A DNA stretch of 64,000 nt from Allopusillimonas ginsengisoli (GCF_004153455.1 NZ_SDQE01000007.1:62001-126000), one strand, 5' to 3'. Counted from the stretch's first letter, positions 29,745 through 39,537 are shown. Notes: generated from the sequence alone by a model not told the origin. Numbers and translations: made by a program.

Positions 29745-29801
29745 TGGCTACAGTTCCATTATTGTTATCCGAGGGTTCCCGCCTCGCTGGTTTCCACTGT
29801 C

Positions 29802-30398
29802 ATGCCTAAGCTGTTTCGTTTCCTGTCTGGCCTTGCCGCTGCGCTCGTGCTCTGCACTTCGGCGGCCGCTCAGACAGACGCCACTCTACACAAGATTCGT
29901 GGATTCCTCCCGGATCTGCAGTTCACGCTGGAAGGCGCCGGCGGCAAAACCTATACTCAGGAAGACTTCAAAGGCAAAACCGTCCTGCTGTTTTTTGGCT
30001 ATGCCAGTTGCCCGGACGTCTGTCCGACTACGATGGCCCAACTCACGCAGGTGGTGCGCGAGCTGGGCGACGCGGCAGAAAAAGTGCGCATTCTGTTTAT
30101 CAGCGTCGATCCGCATCGCGATACGCCAGAGGTCTTGCAAGCCTATGTCGATGCCTTCGAAGGCAATGCCATCGGTTTGACTGGCACCGAAAAACAGATC
30201 GCCGATGTCGCTCGCCGCTATCGCGTTGCTTATCAGATCGAAAAGCCCAAGCCCAACGCGCCTGAAGTCTACGACGTTGCGCACAGCCGAGGCGTGTATT
30301 TTTTCGATGAAAAAGGCCGGGCACGCTTTCTGGCGCCCGACACCGAATCGGTAGAAGTGCTCAAGTCAGGTGTCGAGCAGCTGCTGAAACAGGGGTGA
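29802..30398 (+). CDS. Sco1/SenC/PrrC-family copper protein
   Basis: Periplasmic thioredoxin-fold protein; the family delivers copper to the CuA site of cytochrome oxidase. The 198-aa precursor has a signal peptide ending near AAAQ (residue 24). The CxxxC copper motif is FGYASCPDVCPTTM (C70, C74) and the conserved distal His is probably H161 in DVAHSRGVYFF. SVDPHRDTPEVL is a family block. No oxidase gene is in the window. It converges on the neighbouring flavoprotein with only 12 nt between stops and no visible terminator. Confidence 0.9.
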   Translation: MPKLFRFLSGLAAALVLCTSAAAQTDATLHKIRGFLPDLQFTLEGAGGKTYTQEDFKGKTVLLFFGYASCPDVCPTTMAQLTQVVRELGDAAEKVRILFISVDPHRDTPEVLQAYVDAFEGNAIGLTGTEKQIADVARRYRVAYQIEKPKPNAPEVYDVAHSRGVYFFDEKGRARFLAPDTESVEVLKSGVEQLLKQG

Positions 30399-30410
30399 TA
30401 TCGGCCCGGA

Positions 30411-31850
30411 TCAGGCGCTGTTGACCGCCTGTTCGCATTCGCGCACATACTGCAGGTCGGCCTCGACCTGGCGCTTGGCCGCCATGCGCAGCGCGGTGCG
30501 CAACCCTTCTTCGATAACAGGATGATAGAACGGCATCTGCAGCATCTGGCCAACCGTCAGTTCCTGCTGCAATGCCCAAGCCAGCAAATGGGCAATGTGC
30601 TCCATGGCCGGCCCTGCCATTTCCGCACCAAGAAAACGCCCATCGCTGCGATCGGCATAAACCCTGAGCATGCCGCGATTCTTGAGCATGACGCGCGAAC
30701 GGCCCTGATTGGAAAAATCCACCTCGCCAAACACCGTGCAGGGGCTCGCCAACTCCTTGAAACGCGTGCCCACCTGGGCCAGTTGAGGGTCGGTGAACAC
30801 AACGGCCATCGGCGCCCTGCGGACGATTATCTCTACCTCGGGATATGACGCTGCATTGCTTCCTGCGATGTGCCCATCATCCGCCGCTTCATGCAGTACC
30901 GGCAAGATGCCACTGACATCGCCTGCAATGAAAATCGGCAGGCTGCCAATTTGCAAGGTGCCCGCATCGAAATCCGGCATGCCTTTATCATTGACCTGTG
31001 CCGACGTATTGTGAAGATCGAGACCAGCCAGGTTCGGACGGCGCCCCGCGGCAACCAAAACATAATCGAACTGTTCGGTTTTCTCTTCGCCGCCTTCTGA
31101 TCGGTAACGCACCGCAACCCGGTCGCCGTCGCGCTGGGCCTGAATGACCTCGGTTTCCAGACAGATGTCCAGTTCATGGCGAAATGCGGCAAGGGCACTT
31201 GCCTTGACCTTCGGATCTGTCAGGCCACCCACGCCGGCGCTACGGCTAATGAAACGCACGCGCACGCCAAGGCGCGCGAGCGCCTGGCCTATCTCAAGGC
31301 CAATCACACCGGTGCCGACAACAAGCACGCTTTGAGGAAGGTCTTTCCATTCGAAAACATCGTCATTGACGATGGCGCGGTCTCCGAGGGCCGCGTACAT
31401 ATCCGGCATGACAGGGGACGAGCCTGTCGCGATAACAACCCGCCCTGCCTCGACTTCGGTATGATCACCGACGATCAGCCCCGTATCCGAAATGAAGCGG
31501 GCGCGGCCAACCAGTTTGTCGTCGTCGGGAATCTGCTCGACACTCTCGAGTACAAAACCAACAAAACGATCACGTTCGCGGCGAACACGGTCCATGACCG
31601 CCACGCCATCGATACGCACGCTGCCATCAATGTGCACGCCGAAGGCATGCGCAGCTGCAACGCCATGGGCCGCTTCTGCCGCTGCAATCAACAACTTGGA
31701 AGGCATGCATCCGACGCGGGCGCACGTTGTGCCATAAGGGCCGCCTTCAATCAGTAGCGCATCCAGCCCGGCAGACTTGACCGCGCGGTACGCGGAAAGC
31801 CCTGCCGTACCCGCACCGATAATCGCCACATCTGTCTTTACTCGTTCCAT
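30411..31850 (-). CDS. Lipoamide-dehydrogenase-like pyridine nucleotide-disulfide oxidoreductase
   Basis: FAD-dependent oxidoreductase of 479 aa from MERVKTDVAIIGAGTAGLSA, preceded by GGAGG. The FAD GxGxxG is at the N terminus. The redox pair C-x4-C lies in GTTCARVGCMPSKLL, and the catalytic His-Glu in FYHPVIEEGL near residue 445. Unlike lpdA it has no lipoyl domain and is not next to a 2-oxo acid dehydrogenase. Substrate is therefore uncertain; it could act as a spare E3 or in another disulfide or quinone reduction. The nitroreductase upstream overlaps the longer reading frame but not this start. Confidence 0.85.
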   Translation of the reverse strand: MERVKTDVAIIGAGTAGLSAYRAVKSAGLDALLIEGGPYGTTCARVGCMPSKLLIAAAEAAHGVAAAHAFGVHIDGSVRIDGVAVMDRVRRERDRFVGFVLESVEQIPDDDKLVGRARFISDTGLIVGDHTEVEAGRVVIATGSSPVMPDMYAALGDRAIVNDDVFEWKDLPQSVLVVGTGVIGLEIGQALARLGVRVRFISRSAGVGGLTDPKVKASALAAFRHELDICLETEVIQAQRDGDRVAVRYRSEGGEEKTEQFDYVLVAAGRRPNLAGLDLHNTSAQVNDKGMPDFDAGTLQIGSLPIFIAGDVSGILPVLHEAADDGHIAGSNAASYPEVEIIVRRAPMAVVFTDPQLAQVGTRFKELASPCTVFGEVDFSNQGRSRVMLKNRGMLRVYADRSDGRFLGAEMAGPAMEHIAHLLAWALQQELTVGQMLQMPFYHPVIEEGLRTALRMAAKRQVEADLQYVRECEQAVNSA

Positions 31851-31878
31851 GCCGCACAACCTCCGTTGTCCTGCCCGT

Positions 31879-32454
31879 TTACGCGCCGGTCCACTCGCTG
31901 ACAAACTGGTGGTAATCAGGCCGTTCAGGTGCCTGACCCGATTCTATCGGCGTGCCAATGGCGATGTAACCCATGAATCGATAATCCAGGCTGTCAAAGC
32001 CCAGCGCATCAGTCACTTGATCAACATATGTTCCCAGGCCGGTGCTCCAATACGCAGCGTAACCCAACATGTGGACCGCGTTAAGAATATTGGTGACCGC
32101 CGCACCTGTGGCCAGCATGCGTTCTTCTTCGGGGATTTTGGTATTGGCGTGATCCAGCTTGCACGCCACAGCAAGCATCAAAGGCACTTTGCTCAGCCAG
32201 CGACGCGTGATTTCCGCCTTGTGAGGGGGGATAGGCGAACCAGCCTCCTCCATCAGAGTAAAAACGGTATCTGCCAGGCGGCCAACCGCAGCGCCACGGA
32301 TCAACTTAAAACGCCAAGGCTGAAGACGGCCATGGTCAGGTGCCGACATGGCGCTTTGGAGAATGCGCGCGAGTTCCTCGCTGGAGGGCGCAGGTTCCTG
32401 CACGAACTTGACGGAACGACGCGAAAGTAAAAAATCAATGGGTGCAACAGACAT
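31879..32454 (-). CDS. Nitroreductase family protein (YdjA-like)
   Basis: FMN-binding flavoprotein of 191 aa. The N terminus FLLSRRSVKFVQEPAPS and SAPDHGRLQPWRFKLIRG match the short YdjA-type nitroreductases, with FMN-contact residues in the RRS and PDHG regions. GLGTYVDQVTDALGF lies in the middle. The physiological substrate of this subfamily is not known. It sits three bases after pdxJ, where many beta-proteobacteria carry acpS instead. Confidence 0.85.
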   Translation of the reverse strand: MSVAPIDFLLSRRSVKFVQEPAPSSEELARILQSAMSAPDHGRLQPWRFKLIRGAAVGRLADTVFTLMEEAGSPIPPHKAEITRRWLSKVPLMLAVACKLDHANTKIPEEERMLATGAAVTNILNAVHMLGYAAYWSTGLGTYVDQVTDALGFDSLDYRFMGYIAIGTPIESGQAPERPDYHQFVSEWTGA

Positions 32455-32457
32455 CTA

Positions 32458-33234
32458 TCATCCTTTAGTAAGTAGCGCCTTCATATCGCGTATCGCCTTT
32501 TCCCAGCCGTCGAACACGGCGCGCGCCACAATGGCGTGGCCGATGTTCAACTCTGCTATCCCTTGCAAAGCCACAATGGCATCCACGTTGTCGTAATGCA
32601 GGCCATGGCCCGCATTGACACGCAAACCGTGGCCGACGCCTTGCGCAATGGCGGTGCGAAGCCGGGCCAGCTCAAAATCAACCGCTGCGCGACCAGCTTC
32701 TGCGGTGTCGGCCGAGGCCTGCCCTACCTGAGTTTCGGCTTGCGCCGCCTCGTACGCCTCGGCATAGGCCCCAGTGTGCAGCTCAATGACTGTGGCGCCC
32801 GCTCGCACAGCGGCGTCTATCTGCACCGCCTCGGGATCAACAAACAACGATACGCGTATTCCAGCATCATGCAACTGCGACACTGCCTGCCTGACCTGTT
32901 CAAATTTACCCTGAACATCCAGGCCGCCTTCTGTCGTCAATTCTTCACGCTTTTCGGGCACCAGGCAGACATCTTGCGGGCGCACGCGACAGGCAATATC
33001 CAGCATTTCTGGCGTAATGGCGCATTCAAGATTCATCCGGGTGCGCAACACCGGCCTGATCGCCTCAACATCCGCATCCTGAATATGGCGACGGTCTTCA
33101 CGCAAATGCAAAGTGATGAGGTCCGCCCCGGCGTCTTCCGCGCGCAACGCCGCCTGCAGCGGATCAGGATAAAACGTGTGCCGTTGCTGACGCAGGGTAG
33201 CAACGTGATCAATATTTACACCCAGCTCTAACAT
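32458..33234 (-). CDS. pdxJ: Pyridoxine 5'-phosphate synthase
   Basis: Condenses 1-deoxyxylulose 5-phosphate with aminoacetone phosphate to form pyridoxine phosphate. The 258-aa TIM barrel starts at [18 protein letters not shown], preceded by [34 protein letters not shown] and [11 protein letters not shown]-like [13 protein letters not shown] are hallmark blocks. A longer frame upstream contains no family sequence and crosses a perfect inverted repeat. It shares the substrate DXP with dxr encoded earlier in the window. Confidence 0.96.
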   Translation of the reverse strand: MLELGVNIDHVATLRQQRHTFYPDPLQAALRAEDAGADLITLHLREDRRHIQDADVEAIRPVLRTRMNLECAITPEMLDIACRVRPQDVCLVPEKREELTTEGGLDVQGKFEQVRQAVSQLHDAGIRVSLFVDPEAVQIDAAVRAGATVIELHTGAYAEAYEAAQAETQVGQASADTAEAGRAAVDFELARLRTAIAQGVGHGLRVNAGHGLHYDNVDAIVALQGIAELNIGHAIVARAVFDGWEKAIRDMKALLTKG

Positions 33235-33262
33235 GCGACCCTCTTTCATACTGGTTCTGCGG

Positions 33263-33285
33263 GATGTGCCTGTCTCAGGCACATC
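33263..33285. repeat. Perfect 10-bp inverted repeat between oprM-type gene and pdxJ
   Basis: GATGTGCCTG (33263-33272) is exactly repeated in inverse orientation at 33276-33285 around a three-base centre. It lacks a T-tract on the minus strand and so is not a standard terminator for the efflux operon. On the plus strand a loose T-rich stretch follows. It lies about 30-50 nt before the pdxJ start and could be an operator or leader hairpin. Confidence 0.6.
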
Positions 33286-33360
33286 TCTATTATCGCCTTT
33301 TACGATAAAGGTGTGGCGGCGCCAGGGAACCAACCGGCCCCCAGCACGCCATTGACAAGC

Positions 33361-34896
33361 CTACTGTGCCGACAAGGGAACCGGGTGTGCGCCATCGACC
33401 TCACCTGTGACACGCGTCGCGTCACCCTCGGGACCGGCCTGCGTTGTGCTTTCCAGCCAGCCGCCGCCCAAGGCTTTATAGAGTTCGACACGGTTCAGCA
33501 AGGAGTTCATGCCTGTCTGCAGGAACAGTTGCTGCGCGCTGTAGAGATTAACTTCAGCGCTCTGCACCTGCAGAAAGCTGTCTATGCCCGTTTCGTACCG
33601 CAAGCGTGCCAGCTTCAGGCTTTCGGTTGCCGATGCTTCAAGCGCACGCAGGGCATCGAGTTGGTTAGCATAGGTTGCCTCGCCGGCCAGGGCGTCTGCG
33701 ACTTCTCGAAAGGCGATCTGTATGGTTTTTTCATACTGCGATACGGCAATATTGTTGCGAGCTTCCGCTAATGCCAGGTTACCCCTTAGGCTGCCGCCCG
33801 AAAAAATCGGCACCTGTATCTGAGGCGCGTACTGCCAGAAGCGCTGCCCCGAACTGAAAAGCCCACCCAGCTCAGTGCTGGCAAAACCCAACAGCCCTGT
33901 AATGGAAATATTGGGGAAGAAAGCTGCGCGTGCTGCACCAATATTGGCGTTGGCGCCGCGCAAGGCATTCTCGGCACCCATGATATCTGGCCGGCGCTCA
34001 AGCAAATCGGAAGGCAAGCCTACCGGAATGGCAGCCAGAACCTGATCACGGCCAAAAGTGTCCGCCGGAGGAAGATTGGCCGGAGGCTCGGCGCCCAGCA
34101 GTAAATGGAGCGCGTTTCTGGCTTGCGACTGCTCGCGTTCTATGCCAGACATGTCCGAGCGAACGGTCTCCAACTGGCCACGGGCCTGATTGAGATCCAG
34201 TGCAGACGATATCCCGGCATCATATCGGGTCTTGACCAAGTCAAAAGTATCCTGGCGCGAGCGCAGTGTGCTGTGCATCAGTTTGCTCAGCTCTTGCGCG
34301 GTACGCAAGCGGAAATAGGCCTCGGCCACCTGCGCCACCAGATTGATATGCACCGTACGGCGCGCCTGAGCCGTGGACAGGTATTGCTGGAAAGCTGCCT
34401 CGCTCAGATTGCGTATGCGGCCGAAGAAATCCAGCTCGAATGCGGTCAGGCCGATGCCTGCTTGATAGGAATGGGACACGCTGGGAGAGTCAGGACCTGC
34501 CATGCGCAGGTTCTCAGGATTGCGAGTGACCTGTGCATTTGCGCCCGCGCCGATGCTTGGCCAGCGGTCGGCATCCACAATCCCGTATTGCGCTCTGGCT
34601 TCCTCTACGCGCTGGACGGCAATGCGAAGGTCGCGATTATTGGCCAGCGCGACATTAATGAGTGCCTTCAGATGCTCATCGCGAAAGAACTCGCCCCAGC
34701 CCAGATCAGCACTATAGTCGACCCGCGATCCAGACTGCGCGCCGCCGTGCGCCGTATCGCCGGCGGCCGGCGCGTCTGGGTAGTGCCCCGGTACAGGCGG
34801 TTGCGGCCTTTCGTACTTGGGCGCAAACGAGCACCCGGACAGCGTCAATGCCAGCAACGCTGTCAGTGCCGTATAACGGTAAATTCGCCGACTCAT
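33361..34896 (-). CDS. RND efflux outer-membrane lipoprotein (OprM/NodT family)
   Basis: Trimeric outer-membrane channel that forms the exit duct of a tripartite pump. The 511-aa precursor starts with a lipoprotein signal whose lipobox is LTLSGCSFAP (Cys near residue 22). The two repeated OEP helical domains follow, with family blocks such as LGWGEFFRDEHLKALI, SLPSDLLERRPDI-like GLPSDLLERRPDIMGAEN and FFPNISITGLLG. Its start overlaps the RND pump stop by ATGA, and it is last in the operon MFP-RND-OMF. Confidence 0.92.
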   Translation of the reverse strand: MSRRIYRYTALTALLALTLSGCSFAPKYERPQPPVPGHYPDAPAAGDTAHGGAQSGSRVDYSADLGWGEFFRDEHLKALINVALANNRDLRIAVQRVEEARAQYGIVDADRWPSIGAGANAQVTRNPENLRMAGPDSPSVSHSYQAGIGLTAFELDFFGRIRNLSEAAFQQYLSTAQARRTVHINLVAQVAEAYFRLRTAQELSKLMHSTLRSRQDTFDLVKTRYDAGISSALDLNQARGQLETVRSDMSGIEREQSQARNALHLLLGAEPPANLPPADTFGRDQVLAAIPVGLPSDLLERRPDIMGAENALRGANANIGAARAAFFPNISITGLLGFASTELGGLFSSGQRFWQYAPQIQVPIFSGGSLRGNLALAEARNNIAVSQYEKTIQIAFREVADALAGEATYANQLDALRALEASATESLKLARLRYETGIDSFLQVQSAEVNLYSAQQLFLQTGMNSLLNRVELYKALGGGWLESTTQAGPEGDATRVTGEVDGAHPVPLSAQ

Positions 34897-37800
34897 GCTT
34901 TATCCTCGTTGTGTCCGCCATGGCCTTCTTGATGTTCGAGGGTGTGCGCGGTTGCACCGGAGCTGGCCGGCACGCCATGATCGCCAAACACCTTGGGCTT
35001 GGTCTTGAAAAGCCCCAGTACCACGACAAAGAAAGCAGGCACAAAAATCACTGCCAGCGGCGTAGCGGCAAGCATGCCGCCCAACACGCCCAGGCCAACG
35101 GCATTCTGGCTGGCCGCGCCTGCGCCAGTGGCAAGCGCCAGCGGTACAACACCCAGGATGAAGGCGAAGGAGGTCATCAGAATGGGGCGGAACCGCAGTT
35201 TGGCTGCCTGAACGGTTGCATCTATCAAACTGCCCCCCTGCGCGTATATATCCTTGGCAAACTCAACAATCAGGATGGCGTTCTTCGCCGCCAGGCCGAT
35301 CACCGTCACCATGCCCACCTGGAAATACACATCATTGGACATACCCATCAGCGTAATCATTGCCACAGCGCCCAACATGCCCAGCGGCACCGCCAGCATG
35401 ACCGAAAGCGGAATCGCCCAGCTCTCGTAGAGTGCGGACAGCACCATGAACACCACAAGCACCGACAAGGCCATCAGGATCAGTGACTGATTGCCTGCCT
35501 GGATTTCCTGATAGGAAAGCCCGGTCCACTCATACCCAATCCCTGTGGGCAGTTGCGCCACCAACCGCTCCATCTCGGCCATGGCCTGGCCGGTGGAATA
35601 GCCATCCTGTGCCGAGCCGCCGATACGGACGGTTTCGTAGCTGTTATAGCGCACCACCTGCACCGGCCCCTGTCCCCACTCGACAGAGACAAACGACGAC
35701 AGCGGCACCATTTTGCCGTCGGTATTGCGGGCGTTGAGTTTGAGAATATCCTCCGGATCCATGCGATGCTTCTGCTCGGCCTGCACCCATACGTTCTGGA
35801 CCCAACCCTGGTTCGTGAAGTTGCCCACGTAGGACGAACCCAGGGCCGTCGAAATCAGCTGCGCGGCTTCGGAAAAATCCACACCCAGCGCAGCGGCCTT
35901 GCTGCGGTCAATATTCAGTTTGAGCTGTTTGCCGCCGGCAAGCCCCGTGACACGGGTATCCTTGAGAATCTCGCTCTTGCCTGCCAACTGCAGCAATTGC
36001 TGGGAGGCGGCCAACAGGGCATCATGGCCCACCCCACCCCGGTCCTCCAACCTGAGGTCAAAGCCGGTGGCATTGCCCAGCGAAGAAATCGCGGGCGGCA
36101 CAACCGTAAATACCATGGCATCCGGAATGCCGAACAACAGGTTTTGAATTGCCTTGCCAGACATGGCTTGCGCTGAATTCTCGGCCCCCTTGCGTTCGGA
36201 GAAATCCTTGAGTGGCACGAATGCGATGGCGGCATTCAAGCCATTGCCGTTAAAACTGAAACCCTGGACAGCCACAATATTGGCAACCTGGGGCTGATCC
36301 ATAAAGAACTTCTCGACCTTTTCGATGACTTCAAGCGCGCGGTTGGCCGTCGAGCCAGCAGGCAGCTCGATATTGGCAATCACGTAGCCCTGATCTTCTT
36401 CGGGAAGGAAAGACGTAGGCAGGCGAACATACATCCAGCCCAATGCAAGCACCAGCACCAGATAGATCAGCATCATGCGGCCGCCACGCTTGAGGCTGCC
36501 TGCGACCATGCGTTCGTACTTGTTGGTCGTACGCTCGAAGCCGCGATTGAACCAGCCAAAAAGGCCCTTCTTGCTTTCGTGATGGCCTTTGGGGATGGGC
36601 TTGAGCAAGGTAACGCACAGCGCAGGCGTAAACGAAAGCGCCAGAAAGCCCGAGAACATGATGGATACCGCCATGGCCACCGAAAACTGGCGATAAATCA
36701 CGCCCACCGAACCCGACATGAAGGCAAGCGGCAGAAACACCGTGGTCAGCACCAGCGTAATCCCGACAATCGCACCACTGATTTGCGGCATGGCCTTGCG
36801 CGTGGCGTCTTTGGGAGACAATCCCTCTTCCACCATGATCCGCTCGACGTTCTCGACCACCACAATGGCGTCGTCCACCAGAATACCAATGGCCAGCACC
36901 ATGGCGAACATGGTAAGCACGTTGATCGAAAAGCCCAGCGCCAGCATGACAGCGAACGCCCCCATCATGGCTACAGGCACCACCAGCGCCGGTATCAATG
37001 TGTAGCGTACGTTCTGCAGAAACACGAACATGACGATGAACACCAGCACCATGGCTTCGAGCAGGGTATGGACAACCTGCTCGATGGAGATCGACACATA
37101 GGGCGAGGTGTCATAGGGAATGGAGTAGGTAATGTTGTCCGGGAAAAACTCGGACAATTTTTCCATTTCGGCCTTGATACCCTCTGCCGTGGACAGCGCG
37201 TTGGCGCCAGGCGACAGGGCAATGGCAAACGCCGCAGTAGGCTTGCCGTTCAGGCGCGCGCCGAACTGATACGAATCAGAACCTACCTCTATGCGCGCGA
37301 CGTCCTTCAGGCGCACTGTCGCGCCATCCACATTTGATCGCAACACGATATTGCCGAACTCTTCAACGGTGGCCAACTGCCCGTTCACGACAATGGGCGC
37401 GGAGGTTCGCTGAGTGTCAGGATTGGGCGGCGCACCCAATATACCGCCGGAGACCAGCACGTTCTGGCGCGAAACCGCTGCATTGACATCGGAGGCGCTC
37501 AGGTTGAAGCCCGTGAGTTTATCGGGATCTACCCAGATGCGCATCGCCCGTGGCGCGGCAAACAGCTGGAAATTACCGACACCCTCCACCCGGGAAATCG
37601 TGTTCTGCACGTTGCGGGTTATATAGTCTGCCAACGCGGTTTGGTCCAGCGAGCCATCAGTGGAGGACAAGGCCACCACCATGAGAAAGCCTGTATTGCT
37701 CTGGTTGACGCGCAGGCCCTGTTGCGTGACTGCCGACGGCAGCTTGGAAGTGACGTTAGACAGACGATTCTGCACATCGACCTGCGCCATGTCAGGGTCG

Positions 37801-38093
37801 GTGCCGGGCTTGAAGGTAACCGAGATCTCGGCGCTGCCATATGAATCACTGACTGACTCGTAGTAAAGCAGGTCTTTGGCGCCATTGAGCTCGTTTTCAA
37901 TCACGCTGGCGACTGTCGTGGATACCTCTTCAGCCGATGCACCCGGATAAGTGGCTTGAATCGATATCGTGGGTGGCGCGACCTCGGGATATTGCGACAC
38001 CGGCATGTTGGGGATAGCCAGCAAGCCGGCCAGCGTGATGCCCAGGGCAACGACCCACGCAAAAATCGGACGATCTATAAAAAACTGTGGCAT
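34893..38093 (-). CDS. RND multidrug efflux transporter, HAE1 family (AcrB/MexB type)
   Basis: Inner-membrane proton-driven drug exporter of 1066 aa. It opens MPQFFIDRPIFAWVVALGIT, typical of the family. The proton-relay acids are the DD of GILVDDAIVVVENVERIM in helix 4, and the partner lysine is in GLAAKNAILIVEFAKD in helix 10. Two large periplasmic loops separate the 12 helices. The C terminus is His/Gly-rich. It lies 64 nt after the adaptor gene and overlaps the outer-membrane gene. The order and type resemble AcrAB-TolC and BpeAB-OprB pumps; substrate range cannot be read from sequence. Confidence 0.95.
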   Translation of the reverse strand: MPQFFIDRPIFAWVVALGITLAGLLAIPNMPVSQYPEVAPPTISIQATYPGASAEEVSTTVASVIENELNGAKDLLYYESVSDSYGSAEISVTFKPGTDPDMAQVDVQNRLSNVTSKLPSAVTQQGLRVNQSNTGFLMVVALSSTDGSLDQTALADYITRNVQNTISRVEGVGNFQLFAAPRAMRIWVDPDKLTGFNLSASDVNAAVSRQNVLVSGGILGAPPNPDTQRTSAPIVVNGQLATVEEFGNIVLRSNVDGATVRLKDVARIEVGSDSYQFGARLNGKPTAAFAIALSPGANALSTAEGIKAEMEKLSEFFPDNITYSIPYDTSPYVSISIEQVVHTLLEAMVLVFIVMFVFLQNVRYTLIPALVVPVAMMGAFAVMLALGFSINVLTMFAMVLAIGILVDDAIVVVENVERIMVEEGLSPKDATRKAMPQISGAIVGITLVLTTVFLPLAFMSGSVGVIYRQFSVAMAVSIMFSGFLALSFTPALCVTLLKPIPKGHHESKKGLFGWFNRGFERTTNKYERMVAGSLKRGGRMMLIYLVLVLALGWMYVRLPTSFLPEEDQGYVIANIELPAGSTANRALEVIEKVEKFFMDQPQVANIVAVQGFSFNGNGLNAAIAFVPLKDFSERKGAENSAQAMSGKAIQNLLFGIPDAMVFTVVPPAISSLGNATGFDLRLEDRGGVGHDALLAASQQLLQLAGKSEILKDTRVTGLAGGKQLKLNIDRSKAAALGVDFSEAAQLISTALGSSYVGNFTNQGWVQNVWVQAEQKHRMDPEDILKLNARNTDGKMVPLSSFVSVEWGQGPVQVVRYNSYETVRIGGSAQDGYSTGQAMAEMERLVAQLPTGIGYEWTGLSYQEIQAGNQSLILMALSVLVVFMVLSALYESWAIPLSVMLAVPLGMLGAVAMITLMGMSNDVYFQVGMVTVIGLAAKNAILIVEFAKDIYAQGGSLIDATVQAAKLRFRPILMTSFAFILGVVPLALATGAGAASQNAVGLGVLGGMLAATPLAVIFVPAFFVVVLGLFKTKPKVFGDHGVPASSGATAHTLEHQEGHGGHNEDKA

Positions 38094-38157
38094 GTGTGCT
38101 CACTTTTTCAAGCATAAGCGCTGCGGGCCCGATGGGCCCGCTTGTTTTGGCTGTGAT

Positions 38158-39435
38158 TCAGCCCTGGGATTCCGCTGTTGCCGGCGTTTTATCCGCCTGG
38201 CTTTCGCCTTGTCTGGCGGGAGCATCCTGAGGGGGCTGCTGAGCGCCCGGCTCCCCGCCTTGCGCCGCAGGCGCGCCGCCTTTGCCCTGCCCCTGCTTCC
38301 AGGGTATGGGTTGAACCGGCGCACCCGGACCAATCTTCTGAAAGCCTTCGACAATGACGACATCGCCAGGATTCAACCCCTTGGTGACAATCGAGCCGCC
38401 ATTGACGCGTGGTCCCAACGACACAGCCATTGGGCTGACCTTTCCGTCCTTGACGGTCATGACGCTGTCCAGACCATCGGCGGTGCGCTGCAACGCCTGC
38501 TGCGGAACAACCAGCGCCTTTTCGTCCACCCCTTGCTCAAGGCGAACCCGCACATACATGCCCGGCAACAGGATTTGATCAGGGTTGTCGAACAAGGCGC
38601 GCAGGCGTACCTGACCAGTCGTAGGATCCACACTCACACCGGAAAACAGGAGTTTGCCGTCGTGGTCATATGGCGTTCCGTCATCCAGCAACACCTGCGC
38701 AAGCGCATTACCTTCGCCTGACGGAGTCAGATGGCCCGAGGCCAGGGCACGACGCAATTGTGCCAATTGCGCGGTTGAGCGAGTGATATCGACATAAACA
38801 CGATCAAGCTGCTGCACCGTGGCCATTTGCGTTGCCGAGGCCGCACTCACCAGCGCGCCTTCGGTGACCAGCGATTCGCCGATGCGGCCATCAATCGGCG
38901 ATACCACCTTGGTGTAGCCAAGGTTGATGTCGGCAGATTTCAGCGCTGCCTGAGCGGCTGCCACGGCGGCATCGGCCTGGCTGGCCTGCGCCACGGCGTT
39001 ATCGTATTCCTGCCGACTGACGGCATTGGCCTTGATCAGCTTGGTGTAGCGCTCGGCAAGCAAGCGGGCCGTACGCACATCGGCCTGGGCGTTCTTGAGC
39101 TGTGCGGAGGCCTGGTCGCGCATGGCGATATACGGAGCCGGATCGATCGTAAAGAGCAATTGGCCTTGCTTGACTTCGCTGCCCTGCTCGAAATTGATCT
39201 CTTCGACGATGCCGTCGACACGGGCGCGGATCTGCGCGTCTTTGATTGCCTCGACGCGGCCGGGCAAGTCGACAAAGATCTGGGTTTTTGCTGGCTGCAC
39301 TGTCACGACACTGACAGGGACTTTCATGCCCCCGCCTTGGGGTTCGCCCTTTTCGCTGCAAGCACCGAGCAAGAGTAAAGAAGAAAATATGATAACGCGG
39401 ATCTGCTGCCCCGAGGGCAAGCGATAACTCGGCAT
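38158..39435 (-). CDS. RND efflux membrane-fusion (adaptor) lipoprotein, AcrA type
   Basis: Periplasmic adaptor that joins the RND pump to its outer-membrane channel. The 425-aa precursor has a lipobox LLLGACSEKG (Cys near 26). The lipoyl half-motifs PGRVEAIKDAQIRARVDGIV and SPIDGRIGESLVTEGALVS flank a coiled-coil hairpin rich in Ala and Gln. The C-terminal 45 residues are unusually rich in Pro, Gln and Gly. It is the first gene of the efflux operon. No TetR-type regulator lies upstream; the neighbour there is a divergent BON lipoprotein. Confidence 0.92.
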   Translation of the reverse strand: MPSYRLPSGQQIRVIIFSSLLLLGACSEKGEPQGGGMKVPVSVVTVQPAKTQIFVDLPGRVEAIKDAQIRARVDGIVEEINFEQGSEVKQGQLLFTIDPAPYIAMRDQASAQLKNAQADVRTARLLAERYTKLIKANAVSRQEYDNAVAQASQADAAVAAAQAALKSADINLGYTKVVSPIDGRIGESLVTEGALVSAASATQMATVQQLDRVYVDITRSTAQLAQLRRALASGHLTPSGEGNALAQVLLDDGTPYDHDGKLLFSGVSVDPTTGQVRLRALFDNPDQILLPGMYVRVRLEQGVDEKALVVPQQALQRTADGLDSVMTVKDGKVSPMAVSLGPRVNGGSIVTKGLNPGDVVIVEGFQKIGPGAPVQPIPWKQGQGKGGAPAAQGGEPGAQQPPQDAPARQGESQADKTPATAESQG

Positions 39436-39509
39436 CCGATGGCTCCTGTGCAGTATTGGCGCCCTTTTGAGGCTAACTGCATCGCTTCTGGTTGTTTATG
39501 CAAAGCGAA

Positions 39510-39537
39510 AGTATAAGGGTAAACAGGTACTATACAA
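39510..39537 (-). promoter_or_regulatory. Candidate promoter of the RND efflux operon
   Basis: On the minus strand TTGTAT (39532-39537) and TATACT (39510-39515, five of six) lie 16 bp apart, 75 nt before the adaptor start. The spacer holds GTA-x3-TAC symmetry that could bind a repressor, but no regulator gene is nearby. Confidence 0.4.
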
